The notes under the pieces were generated by a model. It was not told where the DNA came from. It ran no database searches and was given only the letters and a program-made list of their open reading frames with translations. Made by a program: the position numbers and the translations under genes. From contig CM037588.1 of the NCBI GenBank assembly GCA_021018995.1, positions 95,702,765 through 95,766,764 of the forward strand: 64,000 bases of DNA, read 5' to 3'. Positions within the stretch are counted from its first letter, which is position 1. Each line of letters begins with the position of its first letter. Below, in pieces: positions 57,300 to 64,000 of the stretch. This DNA is from Chloranthus sessilifolius (taxonomy: Eukaryota; Streptophyta; Magnoliopsida; Chloranthales; Chloranthaceae).

Positions 57300-57800
57300 A
57301 GAATTGGTGTCGCGGGGCTGATTTGACTTGAAGCTCTTTCCATCGCGGGATTGGTACTTTGGTCATCGCGGGGATGCTCTGGTCGTCACGGGATTGCTCT
57401 TCCCATTTGAATGGCGCGGGAATTGCGCGTGTAGTTCATTCCTTGATGAATTCCTTGGCGATCCTCATGAAGAAAATAATGTACATGGGCTTCTGGATTG
57501 TGCGAGCAATTCCTTGAAAGTTTGTATCCTGCGGCCACTGCGCGACAGCCGCGCGCAGGAATGCCTGGAGCTCTCTCTATTCAATGAATCGCGTGAAGGT
57601 TGAAGACCCATTTCTTGAGCTGCGCGAGACTGCGCGAGCACTTATGACTAAGACTCGCGAGAAATGCATGAAGTATGCTTTTTACTCCCTGCTAACATCC
57701 ATCTGCACGCGAATGACACGAAGACTGCGCGACCAGTTGGTGTGCTCCCTTCAGAAGCCTGTGACAACTGCGCGACGCATTCTTCTTGATTTGTTTTTGC
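57300..57800 (-). repeat. CGCGAG motif array in C LTR (right)
   Basis: Counterpart of 44020-44540. Some sites show CG to TG or CA changes between the copies. Confidence 0.8.
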
Positions 57801-58026
57801 TTTGCTGTGCCTATGCTGCAGCCAATTCTCTGTCTGGGATCAACCTCCTTTCTTCTGAGGAACTTATGGGGCAACAGTAAGCTTCTTGGCATGGTTAGGG
57901 CCTTATTTGCAGCTGCTGCTTATTACCTACAGGATAGACTTAAAACACATTTATTAAATGATTAAGGGTCTAACAGAGATTAAGTTAAGGGGTGAAAAGT
58001 GGTACTTTTCATGTCTTAACAGTAGT

Positions 58027-58789
58027 ATCATGTTATTTAATTGTTTAGTATAGATATTTGGACCTTCTACTCCTGTACCTGTTTGTTATTTGAGATATTA
58101 GCTCAATGAGTCTCCTTTTAGCAGTTTGTAATCTTTAGAGCACAGATGTATATCAAGTTCTTATGTATCCCAGAGTACATATTCCACTTTCTTCTAAGAA
58201 CCCATGTCATGATTCAAATCTAGGTTCCTTAAAATACAGTTTTAAGGAACTAAAATGACATGACCAAGGTCATTTGCCTTATACTTAATATATAGTTTCT
58301 ATAGCGGTATCCCAGGCCGATCGACGCCCAAATGTGGCTGATCGTTCCCTGGCTGATACTAACTGGTATCAATATCAATTTTTGCTAATATTTATTGGGG
58401 AGCTAGTTGCACGAGATTTGTATCATGGCACATGTGTTAAAAAGAAACACTTGGTATTTTTAGGACTTGTGCCACATGAACACCATCTAAGCCCTTTCAT
58501 TTAAAGGCCATACATAAGGATCTTTGGAGCCAGATTGACATGAAACACAATCCTATCATTTAATTCAATACAATCAAAGTCCATAAACTAATTCAATGTC
58601 TGAATCAGATGATAGGTAGAGACTATGTTTTGTGCCCCTCTTGGTACCAAAGATCTATTACAACATGGCTTTGGTGCTCCACGTGGCACAATTCTCAAGA
58701 TACGAGGTCTTTTTTTTACTTATGTGCTATGTACACATCTTGTATGCAACTTGTAGCTTCCTATTTATTATTATTTTTTAAAAAGCCTA
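58027..58789. other. CACTA interior after element C, no gene seen
   Basis: No coding match is found. A segment near 58430-58510 (CTTGTGCCACATGAACACC) resembles the duplicated unit at 40788-41076. Confidence 0.5.
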
Positions 58790-59160
58790 CTTTTACCGGC
58801 ATTTCTCTTGAAAACGCCGCTAAAAGAACTATTTGTGGCGCTTTTTATATAGTTTTGGTGGCGATATCCGGCATTGGTGTACATTTTCGTCTTATTTTGA
58901 AAGCATAAATGTTGTGGCATTATTGAACAAATGCCGCTAAATGTACCTATTTGCGGCGTTTATTGATATTTTATCCGACGTTTGTTAAACGACGCTAATA
59001 ATACACCTTTAGCGGTGCTTTGTACAAAACGCTGCAAAAACTATCTACGACACTGGTACTATCGATGCTTGAGGAAAACGTCGTGACGTATTTTGGCGGC
59101 GTTTCTAAGACATTTTGCAATGTTTTTTAAGCGCCGCGAAAAGTCAATTTTTTTGCAGTG
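58790..59160 (-). repeat. Right terminus and subterminal repeats of CACTA
   Basis: At least eight GCGGCGTTT / AACGCCGC-like motifs occur, and the end is TTTTTTTGCAGTG followed by CTA. Confidence 0.75.
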
Positions 59161-59357
59161 CTAGCAAAGAATTAGGTGTATCATGCGCGAACAAAACATA
59201 ATCTGGTATCATTAGAGACACGAGTACATAGCGGAAGATGAGATTCATCTTTTGAAAGTGAATACTAAAGATAATGCTGCAGACATGTTGACAAATCCGG
59301 AACCCACGAAGAAGTTCAAGCATTGCTTGAACTTGATTAATCTCACTAAGTATTGAA
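59161..59357 (+). pseudogene. Copia RNase H C-terminus
   Basis: The sequence continues copia RNase H after the CACTA insertion: LAKN, a stop, VYHARTKHN, then in another frame AEDEIHLLKVNTKDNAADML and LTKY with the final stop at 59355. One base was lost or gained near 59210. Confidence 0.88.
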
Positions 59358-59501
59358 GATCATGTTGCACTCTTGAAGAGTGTGGAGCCTTGCATTCTAG
59401 GTGAAAGAATGCGAAACCAAAAGGAGGAAGAAAATACAACGAGAAGGCACTACGTTTGTATCTTTGAAGTGACTTGTGAGGATTCAAGTCAAGGTGGAGA
59501 T
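59358..59501 (+). other. Copia 3' leader to LTR with polypurine tract
   Basis: Non-coding sequence that ends with CAAGGTGGAGAT before the LTR, a standard copia polypurine tract. Confidence 0.8.
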
Positions 59502-59901
59502 TGTTAGGATTGTGCTTTGAATCTAGGGGCCACGAGTGCACCATCTAAAACTTTTGGGTGAAATATTGTTGCCACGAGACATGAGTTTTGGCTCAAATTT
59601 TGAGGTTCAAATTATTATGGGGTTACTGAAGGGTATTTTTTTCATATCATATTTGGACGTTTATATTTGTATTATATAAACCTAATTAGAAATTAGGGTT
59701 TACAAGAGATTAGAGATTAAGAAGGGAACTTGATTTCTAAATTGAGTGAGGTGAGATCTGAGAGATTTGTTATCCTAGTTTTTCACAGATTAGTGAGAGG
59801 AATCAGCATCACCTATGGATGTAGGCAAATTGTCGAACCACATAAATCTTGTGTTTGTATTTTCCTTGTTGTGTGTGTTTTTTGATTGCCATAATTTCTC
59901 A
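59502..59901 (+). repeat. 3' LTR of outer copia
   Basis: The 400-bp LTR starts TGTTAGGATTGTGCT, has TATATAAA at 59673-59680 and ends ATTTCTCA before CTTAG. It is the full-length version of the LTR at 6850-7013. Confidence 0.9.
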
Positions 59902-59906
59902 CTTAG

Positions 59907-60027
59907 TATGATAGAAAGTTCTCAAAGCGACAAGTATTATGGTCTGTCCAATTAGTGCTAAAGTACCCACTCCTATGACAACAAGAACAATCGGTTCCCC
60001 ATAGAGTTAGACAATTCTATGCCATCA
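59907..60027. other. Right flank, nothing recognised
   Basis: This is the continuation of the left-flank DNA beyond the copia insertion site. No coding match is seen. Confidence 0.5.
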
Positions 60028-60210
60028 GAAGATGGTGTGACCCCATATAATAGCTATGAACATGGATGAACTGTCCCAACTCATCCCAGAAGATGGTGTA
60101 ACCCCATATAATAGCCATGAACATGAATGAGATATCCCCATTCATTCCCGAAGATGGTGCAACCCCATATAATAGCCATGAACATGGATGAGCTATCCCA
60201 ACTCACCCCA
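60028..60210. repeat. 61-bp tandem repeat, three copies
   Basis: Units 60028-60088, 60089-60149 and 60150-60210 each contain GAAGATGGTGYRACCCCATA and differ by a few bases. There are no spacers, so it is a minisatellite and not a CRISPR array. Confidence 0.88.
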
Positions 60211-61507
60211 AAGTTATGGACATTCTAGGTCTACAAAATAATAGTTAATTAGCTTTATCAGGGGAAAACGACTCAAATTCCTCTTTCAAAGAAACCACAT
60301 AAACTCATAATTTTATTTTATTGTCCCCAGAGGATAGCCACTTTGCAGAGAGACGAAAATCATCCCATAAAAGGATTATGTAGAGCTATGAAATCCGGAC
60401 CACAATTGATCTCAGTGTGCGAACAAATCTAACTATCAATGTTATACAAATGGACAATTCACAATACAACACAAGACAATAAAATTAAGTAATATCATCT
60501 GAATTTTCATTGATAAATTTAAAAATACTATATCATTGATTTTACATAATTGATGGTAACGAGACTATGAATTCATACATCAAGACAAAAGAATACATCA
60601 GCGATCTTCTCATTCATCTATTTCATATTCATAAATTCTTACATCTGAAGAAAAGAAAGCTCCATGATCTTGTCAACTATCATTTCAACAGATGTCCAAG
60701 TACACTTCTTTTATATGGCGGTTGGTATTCCCTTAGTCTATTCCTGAAAATGTTCAACATCGAGTTGAGTGATAAGTACCCACCAAGGAACCCCCTGTAC
60801 TATCTATAATCCTATAACTTTTATAGTATTTATATATACCACGATGTAGGCAATGGACCATCTTCAATATCTGATTCAACAATCAATTAGGCTTGGGCTT
60901 GTTGTACAATTGAAGGTTGAGAATATTGCATCCTCAAGTTTGCAAATTCATACCCAGCTTACCCATCAAAAAGAAAAGATTCAATAGTTGTTTAACATTC
61001 ATATAGTTCCACTTTACCATTATGAGTCATATGCATAATATGTAAATACAAATGCTATGAGGTGTGCAGGTTAAGAGAGATGCTCTTTTGAAAAAATACA
61101 TTAGTTCACGAAATCATGTATTGTTTATAGAAGTAAAGAGAAATAACTTAATCATTACAATTCGCTTCTTATAGGTACAGGTTCTCATAATAGTAGCACC
61201 AAATTCATAGTGCAGCCATCTATCCATATACCAAACTCTATTCTTTCATCAGGGTTGGTCCTTATATCATATCACATTTCCTGAATCCTGTCCTGTCATC
61301 AAGGTTGCTTCTTACATCATATATCATATATATCATATTTTACAAATAACTACCATGGTCGAGGGGTAGGGCTGTTTACTTCTTGCTACAAAAGTACTCT
61401 TATATGCCATGCGACCTTGTGGGATCTCCATTATTTATATTATAAATATATTTGAGGCTCGAGGATCTGCATTTGAACATCCATCAATTCATTCGAATAA
61501 ATGCCCT

Positions 61508-61509
<2 letters not shown>
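60211..61509. other. No recognisable gene
   Basis: AT-rich flanking DNA. An open frame at 60567-60809 is not recognised and has no supporting signals. Confidence 0.5.
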
Positions 61510-61579
<70 letters not shown>

Positions 61580-61602
61580 ATATATAAGAGAGAAAGAGAG
61601 AG
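61510..61602. repeat. (AT)n-(GA)n compound microsatellite
   Basis: An AT run of about 75 bp is followed by a GA-rich tract (AGAGAGAAAGAGAGAGAG). Confidence 0.95.
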
Positions 61603-61955
61603 AGGGGCTTTTGACAATGTGTTACCTAACTCAAGGATCGGGTGCCACGACAACTTGCCCAAGCTCAAGCAGGTACAAAAAAGTTTAAAAGGGTATTTAT
61701 CCATTGTTCAAATTCTGGTCAAAGGTGTAAAATTTTCATGCACGTGTTACAATCAGCCAACGGGAATCTGACCTGAGATTTGAAGAGCAAAATGGTCTGA
61801 ATTTTTTCTTGTGACGCCCGACGGGACCGGGTGAACCTTAGATGACTCGCAATCATGTGCCACATGACACGTGATCTAAGCACTCCAACGCATGGTCAAT
61901 GTCCTGCACTCCAATGCATATTTCCATTTCCCAATATATATATATATATATAAGT

Positions 61956-62118
61956 CACTACAAAAAATAAGACTATTAGCGGCAACAAAAAACTGCTGCT
62001 ATTAAATAAAAAAATTGCCGCTAATACCCTCATCGCTAATAATCTTATAGCCTTTAATAGATTTTTTGTTAATAGCGATTGTTCTTGGCCGTCGCTAATA
62101 GTCTTATTTTTTGTAGTA
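61956..62118. mobile_element. CACTA-type MITE
   Basis: A 163-bp element with about 26-bp near-perfect inverted termini (CACTACAAAAAATAAGACTA...), flanked by AGT (61953-61955 and 62119-62121). The last base of the right end is A instead of G. The interior forms further hairpins of the GCCGCTAATA type. It is non-coding and related to the MITE at 6249-6464. Confidence 0.88.
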
Positions 62119-62121
62119 AGT

Positions 62122-64000
62122 GAAAGATCATGCAATTGAAAATTCATTAGTGTAAACAATTTCTCAACATTTGTCACGGTCTCGACGACCATCATCATGT
62201 CAAAATTTTATTTGTGGAAATTTTTTTTTTGAAAAACAAGAGTTCACTTGCCCAATCATTTATTTGATAATTACCAATTAATCTTTGAAAATCGTGCAAT
62301 CGTGCTCACGGGCATGCTTGCGTGTAAGATGTATCTCATTAGTTTACATGAATAATCAAATACTACATATAAACTCATGCTAAAATAATCATCAAGATTC
62401 ACATGATAATGTTGATAGTAGGTTACTTATATGGTTAATATTATTCATTTATTTTCCATTAAAAAAAAAATAGTATTCATTTATTAATACACATCTTCAC
62501 AATAGCAATCGTATAAACTCCCTAGGGTTCAGTTCATACATTCATTTCGTGCAAATGGCCTAACTACATTAATTAGTAATGACATAATAATATCACATTA
62601 CATATGCAGATATTCAACAAGGACTAGTAAAGGGTTAATTTTCTTAGCTTATTTGCAAGAAAGGGTTAATCGATTATATTCTGTCTATCCGTCGTGCATT
62701 CTCTTTTGCTGAGAGTTTGGGTAGAAATTTCTAGAAACAGAAAGAAGAGAGTAAAAGAGAGAGATGTAATCCGGCAAAGATTCTGATTATCCGAAAAGTG
62801 ATAGTAGGAAGATAACAATTACTAAACAAGTAGTCAAAAAATGATAGTTTAATTGTAGACACCCAATCTGTGATCACTCATGTCAGAATGAGTCAAAAAG
62901 TACATCCATGGATGCCACGTGGACCTCAAGCACACACACAATCACCGAGGAGGCGTACAAACCATGATTCGAAAACCCATAAACTCGACTCAACCCGAAA
63001 ATCAACCCAGTTGAGTATACTCGAAGACTCCAAAAAAACTCGACTTGGTCCGACTCGGTATATATATATATATTCTCCAAAAAAAATTCTTCTTTTTATT
63101 AAAAATCGAAACTATAAATGTAAACAAGAAAATACAAACATGTTTTTCTTCTTCTTCAATTCGACTTCGACCTTAGGTTTCAAAAGGTAGTCAACGGTCA
63201 CCGATCGCTGATCGACTCTAGGGTTTGGCACTTTGGCTTGGCAAGGCAAGATGTAATGACATGGATCTTTCGCCTAAGTTGAATCATTGACTTTTGATGA
63301 GAATGCGATCTTTTAATTGATATGACATTGGTCAAACAAATCTTTGAATTATTAGGTACATAATTTCCGGGGATGAAAATTTCTTTTAGGGGGTGAAAAT
63401 GTTATGACCCGAGTTTTTATAACCCATCTAACGGTAGTAAATGGGGTAGAGCACCGAGTCCAATATGAGTACTACACAACCTTAACTTTCTAAAAAAAAA
63501 AGAGAAAGATTTTTAATTTAGAATTTTGGTGTTGCTGGCACCGATTTCCTTTTCTTTCTCTTTCTCTCTCTACTTAGCAAGTAAACTCCATTCATGATTC
63601 TAATTTGGGGCAAGATCTCCTTGCCATTTCAAACCCTCTTTCTCTCTCTAGCCACTTTCTCAATTTAAATGGAATGACCCAACTACCTACAATTTATTAG
63701 AATGTGTCATGTGGCACACTTAAGTTGTTAGGACCTGTGTCTTTGAGACCTTATCTAATGGTGATAGATTGAGTGGAGCACCAAGCTCAACAAGGGTGCT
63801 CCACACTCTAACTCACCTTGTGTGCTAATATAGCATCCCATTAATTTTGGAAGGAATCTTCAAGTCAACTTGCCCAATTCGTTTGTTGAAGCAGCCAGCA
63901 GCCAAGCCTTCCTCTCTCTCTCTTCAACTCTCTCCCTCTCTCTCTGTAAGAACCCACGTGAACCACCCACTAGATCTCCCTCCTCTCTTTTCTTTCTCTT
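62122..64000. other. Right flank, no recognised gene
   Basis: I recognise no gene. A short AT run lies at 63058-63073 and CT-rich tracts lie near 63545-63575, 63637-63655 and 63907-63945. Two diverged copies of one segment, both containing GAGCACC(R)AG, occur near 63425-63480 and 63745-63805. Confidence 0.5.

Larger units (their letters stand above)
42363..58021 (-). mobile_element. Athila-like LTR retrotransposon C, nearly complete
   Basis: LTRs of 2425 and 2411 bp (TGTTAGGATA...TCTTAACA) and a perfect duplication GTAGT (42358-42362, 58022-58026) define a 15.7-kb minus-strand element inside the CACTA transposon. In element order: 5' LTR, tRNA-Asp-type primer site, a single gag-pol frame (55328-49653), a motif array with TATA-like box, a third ORF (48509-47596), a small ORF (46972-46670), a non-coding tail, polypurine tract and 3' LTR. 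The first 320 bp of the two LTRs differ at about 18 positions by my count, so the insertion is not recent. There are ten nonsense codons but no frameshift in gag-pol. Confidence 0.95.
55611..58021 (-). repeat. 5' LTR of C (right copy)
   Basis: In element orientation the LTR holds the CGCGAG array (57800-57300), then a TATA box (57074-57067). A local cluster of small indels relative to the left copy lies at 56308-56365. Confidence 0.94.
36926..59160. mobile_element. CACTA transposon with captured LRR fragments
   Basis: The left end is CACTATAAAAAAAGTGAGC and the right end, read inward, CACTGCAAAAAAATTGAC. CTA is duplicated at 36923-36925 and 59161-59163, and removing the element restores SVIHLAKN of copia RNase H. 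Subterminal GCGGCGTTT-type repeats lie at both ends. Without element C it is about 6.6 kb. I see no transposase (TNPD or TNPA) and at least two leucine-rich-repeat gene fragments, so it looks like a non-autonomous gene-capturing CACTA. Confidence 0.85.
6850..59901 (+). mobile_element. Outermost Ty1/copia element, heavily interrupted
   Basis: A 5' LTR (6850-7013) and a 3' LTR (59502-59901) share both ends and are flanked by the same 5-bp duplication CTTAG (6845-6849 and 59902-59906). Between them, copia coding pieces occur in the correct order on the plus strand: gag (7066-7905), protease/GAG-pre-integrase (32950-33345 and 35991 on), an integrase/RT remnant and RNase H (to 36925, resumed at 59161). 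Three insertions separate the pieces: a LINE, copia element D and a CACTA transposon. Without the insertions about 3.2 kb remain, so most of integrase and reverse transcriptase had been deleted. It is the oldest layer of the nest and is inactive. Confidence 0.9.

Noticed and set aside
36926-59160. A 22-kb autonomous CACTA element
   Set aside because: Most of the length is retrotransposon C. The remaining 6.6 kb show no transposase sequence.
60028-60210. Possible CRISPR-like array
   Set aside because: The three 61-bp units are head to tail with no spacers, and this is plant nuclear DNA.
60567-60809. 80-codon ORF in the right flank
   Set aside because: Low-complexity composition and no supporting signals; probably chance in AT-rich DNA.

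Overview
This is nuclear DNA from a seed plant. Almost everything in it is a stack of nested transposable elements, flanked by about 6.8 kb of older sequence on the left and about 4.1 kb on the right. Plant origin is shown by Athila-type Ty3/gypsy elements with tRNA-Asp-type primer binding sites, Ty1/copia elements with initiator-Met-type sites, CACTA transposons, plant ribosomal-protein and NAP1 gene relics, GT/AG introns and (AT)n microsatellites. The species cannot be named from the sequence.

Left flank (1-6849): a four-exon minus-strand gene of unknown identity (1757-3025), an intron-bearing NAP1-like pseudogene (about 3539-4863), one exon resembling the first coding exon of ribosomal protein L17 (5561-5597) with telo-box motifs upstream, one CACTA-type terminus (to 6147) and a small CACTA-type MITE (6249-6464).

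The nest (6850-59901): the outermost element is one copia element with target duplication CTTAG. It is broken by three insertions. (1) A 5'-truncated minus-strand LINE (about 7978-32920), itself split by Athila-like element A (8614-30288, duplication AGCCT). A carries element B in its 5' LTR (9132-19549, TGCAC), a solo LTR of family C in its internal region (22382-24698, ACACC) and a hAT-like MITE in its 3' LTR (29145-29354, GGATGATA). (2) A second copia element D (33351-35985, ATATG). (3) A CACTA-type transposon (36926-59160, CTA) that holds two leucine-rich-repeat gene fragments and was later hit by a 15.7-kb Athila-like element C (42363-58021, GTAGT). Removing all insertions and one copy of each duplication leaves about 3.2 kb of degenerate copia element. 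All elements are decayed; C is the best preserved.

How the parts work together: the A, B and C LTRs each carry a family-specific array of CGA-centred motifs 200-700 bp upstream of a TATA box. In B and C, which keep a third ORF downstream of pol, a second array of the same motif style plus a TATA-like box sits between pol and that ORF. The ORF encodes a Lys-rich N-terminus, a conserved core, a Pro/Ser/Thr linker (in B) and a Ser/Asp-rich tail. This suggests a self-regulatory or anti-silencing module and is the strongest candidate here for an undescribed system.

Right flank (59902-64000): tandem repeats, microsatellites, a second CACTA-type MITE (61956-62118) and no recognisable gene. All calls are by eye; no alignment or database search was run.
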